A stretch of 64,000 nucleotides of DNA from an uncultured Alphaproteobacteria bacterium (lineage in GTDB: Bacteria > Pseudomonadota > Alphaproteobacteria > HIMB59). The stretch is taken from contig CACLUR010000003.1 of the NCBI GenBank assembly GCA_902610175.1, forward strand, positions 94,908 through 158,907, read 5' to 3'. Positions 1 to 11,244 of the stretch are shown here, in pieces; the first letter of the stretch is position 1; the number at the start of each line of letters is the position of its first letter. The translations under genes and the position numbers were made by a program. The notes below the pieces were generated by a model that was not told the origin of the DNA, ran no database searches, and saw nothing but the letters and a program-made list of their open reading frames with translations.

Positions 1-1637
1 GAAAGATATATTAGCTCACTCTCTTTTGCCTGGCTTTTTGTAATTTGTTCTTCATATGAGCCATTCATTGTAATTGTAATTCCAGGTTCTTTAGATTGAT
101 AACTGTGTCCTGATGCAATAGTTGAACCATCTTTTATGGCTTCAGATTTTATACCTTTCATAAAATATTCCATGAAAAAACTTTCTATAATGCCTTCAGA
201 GAAGGGCAGAGCCTGTGAAACACTTATAGTTTTTACTGATCCCCCACTTGATAAAATATCATTTTGAGAATGCAGATAGCTAATAATTCCAAAATCAAAA
301 GGGTTAAGTGATGTAAATAATTTTATGTGATCTATACTTTGCAATAAAGATATAGAATTAGTATTAATTATTGATGAGTCAGGCAAATCATTATATGAAT
401 TTTCCTCATTTAAAAAATTAACTAAAGTTTTTTTTGAAACTTTAGAGCCACAACCCTGGCAATACATCTTAATATCTGTTGATTCCTCTAATTCATAATT
501 TCTAAAAGACATATTTGATTTATAGGTAAATTTAAATTTGTTAATAAACCCTCTATCAATCCACTCTTTAAGTTTCCAGCACCATCGGCCATGAAAAGAT
601 AGGAAAAAATAGTTCAATAATGCCTTATTTTTATAAGTGCCAATTAAATATAACCAGTTTTTTTGTGCTTTAAATTTTATTAGAGGCATGCCAGTTAATT
701 TTGAGAAAACATTTTCTTTTAAAACTTGTCCTTGACGGACTGCCATTACACCTGATTTAGGTCTAAAATTATCCACTACTGTACAGGCATCACCTGTAAC
801 AAATATATTTTTATCATTAGTAGATAGAAGATTATTATCTACAACTATAAATCCGAGTTTATCTTTATTTAAATTACTTTCTGTCAGCCATTTTTCAATA
901 TTAGCACCAGAAGAAAGTAAAGCTAGATCACTATCAAATTTTTTTCCACTCTTTAGAACTAAATGTGTTTCATTTATAGAAATAACTTCTCCTAAATATT
1001 CTTTGATACCTAAATCGGAAGAAATTTTTTTTAGATTTTTTTTTGTTTTTTCATTTAAATTTTTTTCATTTAAAATATTTTTTCCAAAAATAGTTATCTC
1101 TAAATTATTTTCGTATCTTCTTGATAAGCTGAAAGCCAATTCATAAGATGCTACACCTCCACCAATAATTGAAATTCTATTTTTTTTATTACTAATAATT
1201 TGATCAATCTGACTCAAGTTATTTACGAGTGAGCTAATGGGTTTTGCAAAAAAACATTTAGATAATCTTTCTATTTTTATTCCTTTTGTATTTGAGATGG
1301 AACCAGTATTAATTGATAATAAATCATAGTTAATTGATGGAAAATTCTGTAATACTATTTTTTTATAGTTAGTTTCTAGCTTTATTACTTTATCTTTTAT
1401 AAAAGTTGCTCCCGCATTAAAGCACAGTCTTTGAAGATCAATGCTTATTTCTTCTATGCTAAAATCTCTATGAATATACCCAGGTGTCATCCCTGAGTAA
1501 GTAGCTTCAAAATGTTCACTAATTAAAATTGTATGCAATCCTTTTATTCTGTTCATGCATAATTTCTTTAAGATTTGTACGTTTGCATGCCCACCTCCTA
1601 TAAGTACCAATTGTTTGATAAGATTATTTTCAAACAA
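1..1637 (-). CDS. selD: NDH2-like FAD oxidoreductase fused to selenide, water dikinase (SelD), 3' end outside window
   Basis: Partial gene running off the left edge. The N-terminal part of about 380 residues is a pyridine-nucleotide-disulphide/NADH dehydrogenase-like FAD domain: GGGHAN near the start, a second dinucleotide fold with IIGGGVASYE, and an FVTGDAC flavin motif. A selenophosphate synthetase domain then begins with CQGCGSK near residue 390; by family knowledge the second Cys and the Lys correspond to the catalytic Cys17 and Lys20 of E. coli SelD. A SGHS...EPG motif follows. Such fusions are known in bacteria. The metal and nucleotide region is divergent: the usual LSD motif reads QND. 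No ATG is available in frame; TTG at 1637 is the likeliest start and TTG at 1658 an alternative. Family assignment is firm; activity of the SelD half is less certain. Confidence 0.82.
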   Translation of the reverse strand, partial: MFENNLIKQLVLIGGGHANVQILKKLCMNRIKGLHTILISEHFEATYSGMTPGYIHRDFSIEEISIDLQRLCFNAGATFIKDKVIKLETNYKKIVLQNFPSINYDLLSINTGSISNTKGIKIERLSKCFFAKPISSLVNNLSQIDQIISNKKNRISIIGGGVASYELAFSLSRRYENNLEITIFGKNILNEKNLNEKTKKNLKKISSDLGIKEYLGEVISINETHLVLKSGKKFDSDLALLSSGANIEKWLTESNLNKDKLGFIVVDNNLLSTNDKNIFVTGDACTVVDNFRPKSGVMAVRQGQVLKENVFSKLTGMPLIKFKAQKNWLYLIGTYKNKALLNYFFLSFHGRWCWKLKEWIDRGFINKFKFTYKSNMSFRNYELEESTDIKMYCQGCGSKVSKKTLVNFLNEENSYNDLPDSSIINTNSISLLQSIDHIKLFTSLNPFDFGIISYLHSQNDILSSGGSVKTISVSQALPFSEGIIESFFMEYFMKGIKSEAIKDGSTIASGHSYQSKEPGITITMNGSYEEQITKSQAKESELIYL

Positions 1638-1803
1638 AATTAATTGCCGATCTCTCAATAAAATTGGGAACCATGAACATGATCTCTAAAATGCTTAATT
1701 TTGAGCTATTTTGCATATTAGGATAATCATTCAATTAAAGAGAAATTTCAATATTTTAATGATTTTTGGCTATTTGAACTTGAAACCAGAAATTTATTTA
1801 CCA

Positions 1804-1832
1804 TTTACATGTATAGTTTAGCACTCTATAAA
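1804..1832 (+). promoter_or_regulatory. Predicted groESL promoter
   Basis: A TTTACA -35-like hexamer (1804-1809) is separated by 17 bases from TATAAA (1827-1832). The -10 box lies inside the spacer of the CIRCE operator, so a bound repressor would block RNA polymerase directly. Predicted from sequence only. Confidence 0.6.
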
Positions 1833-1844
1833 AGTGAGTGCTAA
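1818..1844. promoter_or_regulatory. CIRCE operator (HrcA binding site)
   Basis: Perfect inverted repeat TTAGCACTC - 9 bases - GAGTGCTAA, identical to the CIRCE consensus recognised by the heat-shock repressor HrcA. It lies 30 bases before groES. No hrcA gene is present in the window, so the regulator must be encoded elsewhere. Confidence 0.95.
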
Positions 1845-1874
1845 AAACTAAATTTTAGATATAGAGGTACAAAA

Positions 1875-3841
<1,967 letters not shown>

Positions 3842-3861
3842 TTTTTCCATTTACTATTCTT

Positions 3862-3892
3862 AAAAAAAGCCGCTTTATGCGGCTTTTTTTTT
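3862..3892 (+). terminator. Rho-independent terminator after groEL
   Basis: A 12-bp stem, AAAAAAAGCCGC pairing with GCGGCTTTTTTT around a TTTAT loop, is followed by further T residues. It is the clearest intrinsic terminator in the window and closes the groESL operon 21 bases after the groEL stop. Confidence 0.92.
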
Positions 3893-3913
3893 AAACTAGT
3901 GTAATATTATTTT

Positions 3914-5014
3914 ATGAATTTTATCGAAAATTTTTACCTGCAAATTCTAAAAGTTTTTAGTGATGGAGTATTTGGTATAAGCTTAGGCAACATATTTATA
4001 ATTTTATTATCTGTAATTATATCTCTGCTTATAAGAAGCATGGTTGCTAGAGTTCTAGTTAATAAATTAAAAAAAATCGTATCTAAAACTGGTAATAAAA
4101 TTGATGATAAGTTATTCGAGGCATTAGTACCACCTTTTAAACTTTTGCCTGTGGTGATTGTTTTTCTTTTCATAACATTATATTTCGATATTGAATCAAC
4201 TCTTGGGCTTTACTTTCAAAAAATCAATAACACTTTATCTACAATATTTGTTTTTTGGCTAATACATCAAGCGCTAATTCCATTCTCAAATATATTTGAA
4301 AAATTAGAGAAGATTTTGACCAAAGGCCTGGTCCTCTGGATAATAAAATCTTTAAAATATTTAATTATATTTTTAGGTATTGTAGCAGTGCTTGAAGTTT
4401 GGGGAATTAAAATTGGACCTGTTATTGCAGGTTTAGGTTTATTCGGTGTAGCCGTAGCCTTAGGAGCACAGGACTTATTTAAAAATTTAATATCTGGTAT
4501 TATGATATTGCTGGAAAAAAGATTTCAAATAGGTGATGTTATTAATGTTCCTGGTCACACTGAGGGAACTGTTGAGCATATAGGTTTTAGATCAACATTA
4601 ATAAGAAAATTTGACTCTACCCCCATAACTATCCCAAATTATATTTTTGCCGAAGCGCCAATATTAAATTATACAAATAGAGATTATAGAAGAATTAATT
4701 GGACTATAGGTCTTGAATATAATTCTACTTTAGCTCAAATAAAAAAACTTACTGAAAGCATATCGTCTTTTATAGAGGAAAATGAAAATTTTATGGTTGA
4801 CGCGAATTATAAAGCCTTTGTAAGAATAGAGAAATTTAATGACAGCTCTATAGATATATTAGTAATATGTTTTACATCCACAAAAGATTGGGATAAATAT
4901 CTGAAAATCAAAGAAGAATTAGCTATTAAAATAAAAGAAAATGTTGAAAAAATTGGTTTAAATTTTGCATTTCCCAGTCAGTCAATTTATATTGAAAAAA
5001 CTGAAAATTCTTAG
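3914..5014 (+). CDS. MscS-family mechanosensitive ion channel
   Basis: The 366-residue inner-membrane protein has several hydrophobic helices in its first 170 residues. A Gly/Ala-rich pore helix (GPVIAGLGLFGVAVALGAQD, about residues 169-188) is followed by the MscS beta domain (GDVINV, then GTVEHIGFRST). MscS channels open under membrane tension and release solutes during osmotic downshock. The size is somewhat larger than E. coli MscS (286 residues) because of extra N-terminal membrane segments. It stands alone after the groEL terminator, 24 bases before a glycosyltransferase. Family is certain; the exact subfamily is not. Confidence 0.92.
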   Translation: MNFIENFYLQILKVFSDGVFGISLGNIFIILLSVIISLLIRSMVARVLVNKLKKIVSKTGNKIDDKLFEALVPPFKLLPVVIVFLFITLYFDIESTLGLYFQKINNTLSTIFVFWLIHQALIPFSNIFEKLEKILTKGLVLWIIKSLKYLIIFLGIVAVLEVWGIKIGPVIAGLGLFGVAVALGAQDLFKNLISGIMILLEKRFQIGDVINVPGHTEGTVEHIGFRSTLIRKFDSTPITIPNYIFAEAPILNYTNRDYRRINWTIGLEYNSTLAQIKKLTESISSFIEENENFMVDANYKAFVRIEKFNDSSIDILVICFTSTKDWDKYLKIKEELAIKIKENVEKIGLNFAFPSQSIYIEKTENS

Positions 5015-5038
5015 TCAAAAGCATTACCTTTAATATCA

Positions 5039-6100
5039 ATGAAAAAAGTCATTCATATTTATAAAACGTATAAACCATTTACTCATGGTGGGGTTGAAAC
5101 ATATATTGACTCAATTATAAATTATAAAAATTCCAAATTTAAACACACCCTGCTGAGCATAGGTAATATTAATCATACAAACCAAAAAAAAAAAATATTT
5201 AAAAAAAGTTTTTCAATTAATTCTGATACCATATCTTTTCAACTTTTTTTTTATTTATATAAAAATGTAGATAGAAAAAATAATATTTTGCATTTGCATA
5301 CACCATGGCCATCCATGGAATTGTTTCTTAATTTTGCTGGTTTCGAAAATATTGTTTTGACTTATCACTCAGACATTGTGAGACAAAAATTATCTAATTA
5401 TTTTTATAAAAATATTAATATTTCATTATTAAAAAAAAATAGAATAAAAAAAATAATATCCACTAGTAATATTTATTATAAGACAAGTAAAATATTAAAG
5501 CATATCCCCAGGTCAAAAATCAAAACTATACCTATAGGAATAGATAATTTAAGTATTCCCTCTAAAATACCTAAAAATAAAAAGTTAAAGTATATTCTTT
5601 TTATAGGTTCTAATAGGTCTTACAAAGGGATAAGTTTATTGGAAAGATTAATAAAAAAAGGAAATTTTACTATTATTATAATTGGTTCTAATTTAAAAAA
5701 ATTTAAACAATATAAAAATGTTAATGTATATGAAAACATTGCTGATATTGATAAAGAAAAACTTATATCTAACGCTTATTTACTACTAATGACTTCAATA
5801 TCTAGAAATGAAGCTTTTGGAATAGTTCTTGTTGAAGCTCTTAGATCAGGAGTGCCATTAATTTCTCCAAATATTAATAGTGGTGTAAGTTGGATAAACA
5901 AACACAATGAAACAGGTTTTCAATATAGAACTGGAAATTTTGATGATATGTTAGAAAAAATTCATAAACTTATGAGAATTGATAAAAAAAGTTATAATCA
6001 AATGTGCAAAAATGCTCATGCACGTTACGAAAAATATTTCAAACTAAACATAATGATAAAAAAAATTGAAGATGTTTATAGTTCAGTTTCAAATAGTTAG
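5039..6100 (+). CDS. Glycosyltransferase family 4-like protein
   Basis: The 353-residue GT-B glycosyltransferase starts with the N-terminal GGVET acceptor-site motif of family 4 enzymes (residues 17-21). The C-terminal half carries the E-x7-E nucleotide-sugar signature (EAFGIVLVE) followed by SGVPLISP. Such enzymes transfer a sugar from a nucleotide or lipid donor, usually for cell-surface polysaccharide or glycolipid synthesis. No polysaccharide cluster surrounds it, so the donor and acceptor cannot be predicted. It is extremely AT- and Lys/Asn/Ile-rich, like other surface-sugar genes in low-GC genomes. Confidence 0.85.
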   Translation: MKKVIHIYKTYKPFTHGGVETYIDSIINYKNSKFKHTLLSIGNINHTNQKKKIFKKSFSINSDTISFQLFFYLYKNVDRKNNILHLHTPWPSMELFLNFAGFENIVLTYHSDIVRQKLSNYFYKNINISLLKKNRIKKIISTSNIYYKTSKILKHIPRSKIKTIPIGIDNLSIPSKIPKNKKLKYILFIGSNRSYKGISLLERLIKKGNFTIIIIGSNLKKFKQYKNVNVYENIADIDKEKLISNAYLLLMTSISRNEAFGIVLVEALRSGVPLISPNINSGVSWINKHNETGFQYRTGNFDDMLEKIHKLMRIDKKSYNQMCKNAHARYEKYFKLNIMIKKIEDVYSSVSNS

Positions 6101-6140
6101 CTATCTTTTTACGACTTTAAATGTTAAGAAAGCTAATTAA

Positions 6141-7019
6141 ATGAAAAATCTACTCAATATTTCAGACATAAATTCTAATGATCTCATGGAAATATTAAAG
6201 TATGCAGATTTATTGACTAAAAATTTTGATGACTGCTTAAAAGAAAAAAATGTAGGTCTAATTTTTGAAAAAAACTCTACTAGAACAAGACTTTCCTTTC
6301 AAGTTGGAATAAATCAATTAAAAGGAAACTTTATTGATATAAAGCTTGATGACTTGAACATGCAGAGATTTGAAAGTTATGAAGATACCTTTGAAATTAT
6401 GTCTTGCTATTTAGATTTTTTGGTTTTCAGGACAACCGATCACAAAAAGTTGGAGATAGCTAGCAAGTTCTTTAAAAAACCAATCATTAATGCTCTTTCA
6501 GACTTATCTCATCCATGTCAGGCGATTTCAGACCTCTATACATTAAAAGAACATTTTTGTCGCTTGGATAATTTTAATATAGTTTGGATGGGAGATATGA
6601 ATAACGTACTTTTAAGCCTTGCTGAGGTAATGAATTTTACAAATAATTCAAAAATTGATGTCTTTACTGATGAAAGAATATACGAGAGCTCTTACCAAAA
6701 ATTCAAAATATTTAAAAATGTAAATTATCATTTTGAAATAAAAGATCATATATTAAATGAAGCAGACTCTGTAATGACGGATGTATTTAACTCAATGAAT
6801 GATACAGACAATAAAGAGGAAATACTTAGTAAATTTCGAGTAAATGAGGAGTTAATGTCCCATACAAATGATAAAACAGTGTTTATGCACTGTTTACCTG
6901 CAAAAATAGACTCAGAGGTAACGCATGAAGTAATAAAGGGCCCCAAATCAATAGTCCTCAAACAGGCAGAAAATAGGCTAATTGCACAAAGAGGTATTTT
7001 AAAATGGTTAATTACTTAA
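6141..7019 (+). CDS. argF: Ornithine carbamoyltransferase
   Basis: It converts ornithine and carbamoyl phosphate to citrulline in arginine biosynthesis. The carbamoyl-phosphate motif STRTR lies at residues 46-50, HPCQ at 124-127 and HCLP at 250-253 with the catalytic Cys. The ornithine loop usually reads SMG but here SMN (218-220). At 292 residues it is shorter than typical enzymes (310-335). The SM loop and HCLP favour ornithine over aspartate or N-acetylornithine as substrate, though the G-to-N change deserves a check. No other arginine genes are adjacent. The last 16 bases overlap the next gene. Confidence 0.9.
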   Translation: MKNLLNISDINSNDLMEILKYADLLTKNFDDCLKEKNVGLIFEKNSTRTRLSFQVGINQLKGNFIDIKLDDLNMQRFESYEDTFEIMSCYLDFLVFRTTDHKKLEIASKFFKKPIINALSDLSHPCQAISDLYTLKEHFCRLDNFNIVWMGDMNNVLLSLAEVMNFTNNSKIDVFTDERIYESSYQKFKIFKNVNYHFEIKDHILNEADSVMTDVFNSMNDTDNKEEILSKFRVNEELMSHTNDKTVFMHCLPAKIDSEVTHEVIKGPKSIVLKQAENRLIAQRGILKWLIT

Positions 7020-7486
7020 AGGTATTATTTTTTATATTTTTTATTGGTTGCGAAATTAAAAGTGAACAACTCATTAAATCTGAGAATGTTAATTTTGAAA
7101 ATGTAAAATTTAATACGGTTACAAAAAATTTAAATTTTTCAAATACTCAAATTGGAAATGATGTAGATTATACAAAAAAATTAATTACAAATTGGTTTAA
7201 TAACAATATAAAAACTGATGGTTTAGAGGGAGAACTAAACGTTAATGTGAATTCCATTGATATAAATAAAATTAGAGAAGATGATTTTTATAGATTTGAA
7301 ATAAAACTAAATATTGAATTTACTGAAAGAAATAAAATTCTTAATAAAATTAAAACTTATACAGTTAATTCAATAGAATATGGAGATATTAAAGGAAGTT
7401 TCTCTATAAGTGACATTGAAAATTTAAATAAAAATACAATTTTGAAATGTTTAAAAAATATTAGCCGAAAAATTATAAGTTTGTAA
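7004..7486 (+). CDS. Small putative lipoprotein of unknown function
   Basis: A protein of 160 residues that I do not recognise. It begins with a short hydrophobic signal (LKVLFFIFFIGC) ending in a lipobox-like IGC with Cys at residue 16, so it is probably an envelope lipoprotein. The remainder is hydrophilic, rich in Asn, Lys and Ile, with alternating beta-like stretches. It begins inside the 3' end of argF (16-base overlap), suggesting translational coupling, and its stop abuts the convergent trkH stop. The reading frame is long and tightly placed, so I consider it real, but its function is unknown. Confidence 0.65.
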   Translation: MVNYLKVLFFIFFIGCEIKSEQLIKSENVNFENVKFNTVTKNLNFSNTQIGNDVDYTKKLITNWFNNNIKTDGLEGELNVNVNSIDINKIREDDFYRFEIKLNIEFTERNKILNKIKTYTVNSIEYGDIKGSFSISDIENLNKNTILKCLKNISRKIISL

Positions 7487-8935
7487 TTAATCTCTCCAAA
7501 AAGATGGAATCAGCAGAACTAAGATAGTTAAAAGTTCAAGTCTTCCTAAAAACATTGTAGCAGTTAAAATTAATTTAGAATAATCATCTAATATTGCATA
7601 ATTACCATTTGGTCCTATTACAGTCCCCAAACCAGGCCCTACATTTGAAATAGTTGAGGCTGAAGCAGATATACAAGTTAAAAAATCAAGGCCACTAAAA
7701 GATAGTAATAAGGCTGATAAAAAAAAAGTCAAAATATATAGAAAGAAAAAACTCATAACTGACTCATAAGTCGTATCACTTATTATTTTCCCATTAAATC
7801 TACTAGCGCTTATAGAGTGAGGTTTTAACATTTTTTTTAGGTGTAAGTTTAAATAGCTAAATAGTATTTGAAATCTGAACACCTTTAATCCACCAGTTGT
7901 TGAGCCTGCACAACCTCCAATGAACATTAATATTAAAAACAATACTGAGGCATAATTTCCCCAGTTTTCAAAATTTTCACTCGTATATCCAGTTCCAGAT
8001 ATAATGGATATGGTATTAAATGAAACTATTATGAATTTGCTTAGGTAGTTACCATCAACATAATTGTTAGCCAAGAAAAAAATGATGGTAATAGCAATAA
8101 TTAATACTAGAAAAAAAACTCTTATTTGATGATCTTTAAATACAGGAAATAAATTTTTTTGTGAAGTTTGTACTAAAACCAAAAAAGGTAAGCTACCTAA
8201 TATCATAAAAAATATTGCTATTAAGAGAATTTTATCGCTATCAAAATAGGCAAATGAGTCATTGTGTGATGAGAAACCCCCAGTTGATATTGTGCTAAAA
8301 CTATGAGTAATTGCGTCAAATAAATTCATTCCAAAAATGTAATATAAAAAAATTAGTACTATTGTTAATGTTAAATAAATAACGAATATTTTTTTTATAA
8401 CTGATGATATCTTAGGCAGTGATTTATCGTATGGGTCATCTCCCTCCAAATGAAAAAGTTGCATTCCACCAATTCTAAGAAAAGGTAAGATAATTAAAGC
8501 TATTACAACTATTCCTATACCACCAAGCCATTGTAAAAAAGACCTCCATATTAAAATTCCTTTTGGAAGGGAGTCAATATCATTTAATATGGTAGCACCA
8601 GTTGTTGTTATACCACTCATAGATTCAAATAATGCATCTACTATTCCTAAATTTACCTCAGTATATAAAAAAGGTACTGCACATAAAAAAGTCATCAAAA
8701 GCCATGACAGTACAGTTACTATAAATGCTTCTTTTAAAGATATTTTTAAATCAACATTCCTATTTGTAATTACAAGTGAACCACCAACAATTAAATAAAG
8801 CAATATTGGAACCGCGTATGATTGCCATGACTCAGTCTCATATATCACTTCAAATATTAGAGGTATAAATAAAAAGAAACCAACCGCACAAATAACTGTC
8901 CCACTTACCAATGCTATAGGTTTAAGATTAAGCAT
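7487..8935 (-). CDS. trkH: Trk-type potassium uptake membrane subunit
   Basis: A 482-residue polytopic inner-membrane protein of the TrkH/KtrB family. All four selectivity-filter loops are recognisable: SGITTTGA, ISTGGFS, ISGTGYT and ISNVGPG, each after a short pore helix. It imports K+ with the cytosolic NAD-binding regulator TrkA, which is not encoded in this window. Length matches TrkH (about 480). It is followed 11 bases away on the same strand by apaG upstream. Its stop meets the stop of the preceding plus-strand gene with no spacer. Confidence 0.95.
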   Translation of the reverse strand: MLNLKPIALVSGTVICAVGFFLFIPLIFEVIYETESWQSYAVPILLYLIVGGSLVITNRNVDLKISLKEAFIVTVLSWLLMTFLCAVPFLYTEVNLGIVDALFESMSGITTTGATILNDIDSLPKGILIWRSFLQWLGGIGIVVIALIILPFLRIGGMQLFHLEGDDPYDKSLPKISSVIKKIFVIYLTLTIVLIFLYYIFGMNLFDAITHSFSTISTGGFSSHNDSFAYFDSDKILLIAIFFMILGSLPFLVLVQTSQKNLFPVFKDHQIRVFFLVLIIAITIIFFLANNYVDGNYLSKFIIVSFNTISIISGTGYTSENFENWGNYASVLFLILMFIGGCAGSTTGGLKVFRFQILFSYLNLHLKKMLKPHSISASRFNGKIISDTTYESVMSFFFLYILTFFLSALLLSFSGLDFLTCISASASTISNVGPGLGTVIGPNGNYAILDDYSKLILTATMFLGRLELLTILVLLIPSFWRD

Positions 8936-8946
8936 TTTTACGTTTA

Positions 8947-9357
8947 TTAATTAACGTTTTTTTTATTGTAAGGACTGTCTAATGAAAAGGCAGGAATGTC
9001 TATTTTAAGTTTTTCACCATTACCTTGTGAAACTAAATAAAAGCCTTGCATAATACCATTATTGGTCTTTAAAGGAGTGCCACTTGTGTATTCAAACGAC
9101 TGACCTGGATCAATAGTAGGAAACTCTCCAACTACTCCTTCACCTTGTATATTTATCACTTTACCATTTGCATCAATGATTAGCCAATTCCTTTGGTTTA
9201 GTTTTATAGAGGAACTCCCAGAGTTTGTAATATTAACTTGGTATGCCCAAACATAATGGCTTTCTTGTGGGGACGACTGATCATCTAAAAAGTAGGGAGT
9301 AACAGTAACCGTTATTCCATTAGTTGTTTTTGAGTACATACTTGTAATATACCCCAT
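8947..9357 (-). CDS. apaG: ApaG domain protein
   Basis: A 136-residue ApaG/DUF525 beta-sandwich protein. It shows the family signatures YVWAYQVNI, GEGVVGE and YTSGTPL...MQGFY. ApaG is genetically linked to divalent-cation efflux and diadenosine-tetraphosphate metabolism, but its biochemical role is unsettled. The protein may start at Met7 (9339), giving the usual length of about 130. It sits between fhs and trkH on the minus strand, probably within the same transcript. Confidence 0.93.
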   Translation of the reverse strand: MGYITSMYSKTTNGITVTVTPYFLDDQSSPQESHYVWAYQVNITNSGSSSIKLNQRNWLIIDANGKVINIQGEGVVGEFPTIDPGQSFEYTSGTPLKTNNGIMQGFYLVSQGNGEKLKIDIPAFSLDSPYNKKNVN

Positions 9358-9387
9358 AAATGTGTTGTAGAGAATTAAATTGATTAA

Positions 9388-11058
9388 TTAAAATAATCCT
9401 TGAATTAGTCCTTTTTCATCTAACATTATAGAGTTAGCACTTGGGACTTTAGGCAAACCTGGCATTGTCATAATTTGGCCTGTTACAACTACTATAAAGC
9501 CTGCTCCTGCTGACAGCCTTACTTCTCTAACTGGGACGGTAAAGCCAGTCGGAGCACCTCTTAAAGAGGGGTTAGTTGAAAAACTATATTGTGTTTTAGC
9601 AATACAAATAGGGAGTTTCCCATAACCATTTTCTTCAAAACCTTTCAATTGATCACTTACAGATTTATCTATAACAATATCATCGGCTCTATATATTTTC
9701 TTGGCCACAGAACGAATTTTCTCTTCTAACGATATATTATCCTCATACATAAACTTAAATTTTGATGGATCACTTGAATCACTAATTTTTACCACTTCTT
9801 CAGCCAACTCTAAAGTACCATCACCACCATTAGCCCAATGCGAACATAGAATTGCTTTTACTCCTAATTTTTCACAACCATGAGAGATAACTTTACCCTC
9901 AGCTTCTGTATCAAGTGTGAAGCTATTAATAGCTACAATTGGTTGAAGTCCAAAGGATTGAATATTTTCAATATGGCGTTGTAAATTCTCAAAACCTTTT
10001 TCGACTGCAGCAACATTTTCATTATTTAGATCTGCTTTTTCTACACCTCCATGTGATTTCAATGCTCTAACAGTTGCTACGATAACGACTACACTGGGTG
10101 TTAACCCCGCTTTACGGCATTTAATATCTAAAAATTTCTCAGCACCTAAATCTGCACCAAATCCAGCTTCTGTAACTACATAATCAGCAAGTTTTAAGCC
10201 AGCTTTAGTTGCAATAACTGTATTACATCCGTGTGCAATATTAGCGAAAGGACCTCCGTGTATAATTGCCGGATTATTTTCCAGAGTTTGAACTAAGTTA
10301 GGCATTAAGGCATTTTTTAATAATACCGTCATTGGCCCATCAGCTTTTACATCTCTTGCATAAATAGGGGATTTATCTCTTTTATATGCAATTATGATAT
10401 CACCAATTCTTTTTTGTAAATCATTAATATCATTTGCTAAACAAAAAATTGCCATTATTTCACTCGCAACAGTGATATCGAACTTATCTTCTCTTGGAAA
10501 TCCATTTGATACACCTCCAAGATTGACATTAACTTTTCTTAATGACCTATCACCTAAATCGACTACTCGACCCCATGTAATTCTTCTTTGATCAATTTGT
10601 AAATCATTTCCCCAATAAATATGATTATCAATCAATGAAGATAGTAAGTTGTGGGCAGCTGTAATAGCATGGAAGTCACCAGTAAAGTGAAGATTAATTT
10701 CTTCCATTGGTACAACTTGAGCATATCCACCACCTGCAGCACCACCCTTCATACCAAAACATGGACCAAGGCTAGGTTCTCTGAGACAAACAATTGATTT
10801 CTTTCCAATTTTATTAAGACCATCATTTAATCCGACGGATGTAGTTGTTTTCCCTTCGCCTGCGGGTGTTGGATTAATTGCAGTAACTAAAATTAATTTT
10901 CCATCAGGATTAGATTGGCTTTTTTCAATAAAATCAAAATTTATTTTAGCTGCATCATGACCATAAGGAATAAGATTTTCCTCAGGAATATTTATTTTTG
11001 CAGCAACATCTCTTATATGAATTTTTTTTGCAGCTCTTGCTATCTCAATATCTGACAT
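9388..11058 (-). CDS. fhs: Formate-tetrahydrofolate ligase
   Basis: A 556-residue ATP-dependent ligase joining formate to tetrahydrofolate to give 10-formyl-THF, the entry of formate into one-carbon metabolism. The P-loop [10 protein letters not shown] lies around residues 63-72 and the characteristic [11 protein letters not shown] and EAGFGADLG segments are present. The length equals that of standard Fhs. Single-carbon use is prominent in streamlined marine alphaproteobacteria, and a DUF3445 demethylase-like gene and a 5-formyl-THF cycloligase are also in this window. A 17-bp palindrome lies 29 bases before the start and may control it. Confidence 0.97.
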   Translation of the reverse strand: MSDIEIARAAKKIHIRDVAAKINIPEENLIPYGHDAAKINFDFIEKSQSNPDGKLILVTAINPTPAGEGKTTTSVGLNDGLNKIGKKSIVCLREPSLGPCFGMKGGAAGGGYAQVVPMEEINLHFTGDFHAITAAHNLLSSLIDNHIYWGNDLQIDQRRITWGRVVDLGDRSLRKVNVNLGGVSNGFPREDKFDITVASEIMAIFCLANDINDLQKRIGDIIIAYKRDKSPIYARDVKADGPMTVLLKNALMPNLVQTLENNPAIIHGGPFANIAHGCNTVIATKAGLKLADYVVTEAGFGADLGAEKFLDIKCRKAGLTPSVVVIVATVRALKSHGGVEKADLNNENVAAVEKGFENLQRHIENIQSFGLQPIVAINSFTLDTEAEGKVISHGCEKLGVKAILCSHWANGGDGTLELAEEVVKISDSSDPSKFKFMYEDNISLEEKIRSVAKKIYRADDIVIDKSVSDQLKGFEENGYGKLPICIAKTQYSFSTNPSLRGAPTGFTVPVREVRLSAGAGFIVVVTGQIMTMPGLPKVPSANSIMLDEKGLIQGLF

Positions 11059-11086
11059 CTAACTTTGGATCCTTTCCCAAAAAAAC

Positions 11087-11103
11087 TGGTATACAATATA
11101 CCA
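11087..11103. promoter_or_regulatory. Palindromic operator candidate upstream of fhs
   Basis: Perfect inverted repeat TGGTATA-CAA-TATACCA placed 29-45 bases upstream of the fhs start, where a minus-strand promoter would be expected. The TGGTATAC core resembles sites of GntR-family regulators. The assignment to a regulator family is inference. Confidence 0.5.
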
Positions 11104-11244
11104 ATATCCTCATAAAACTCTAATTTATTTAAGATAAAAAAATCTAAATTTCCTCATTATTTTTAAGCCTATGTGTCGCATTAGATATCTTGTTTAGTAA
11201 AAAAAGTCGTTGTTCAATTATTAATTTATAATAGGTTAAAACCA

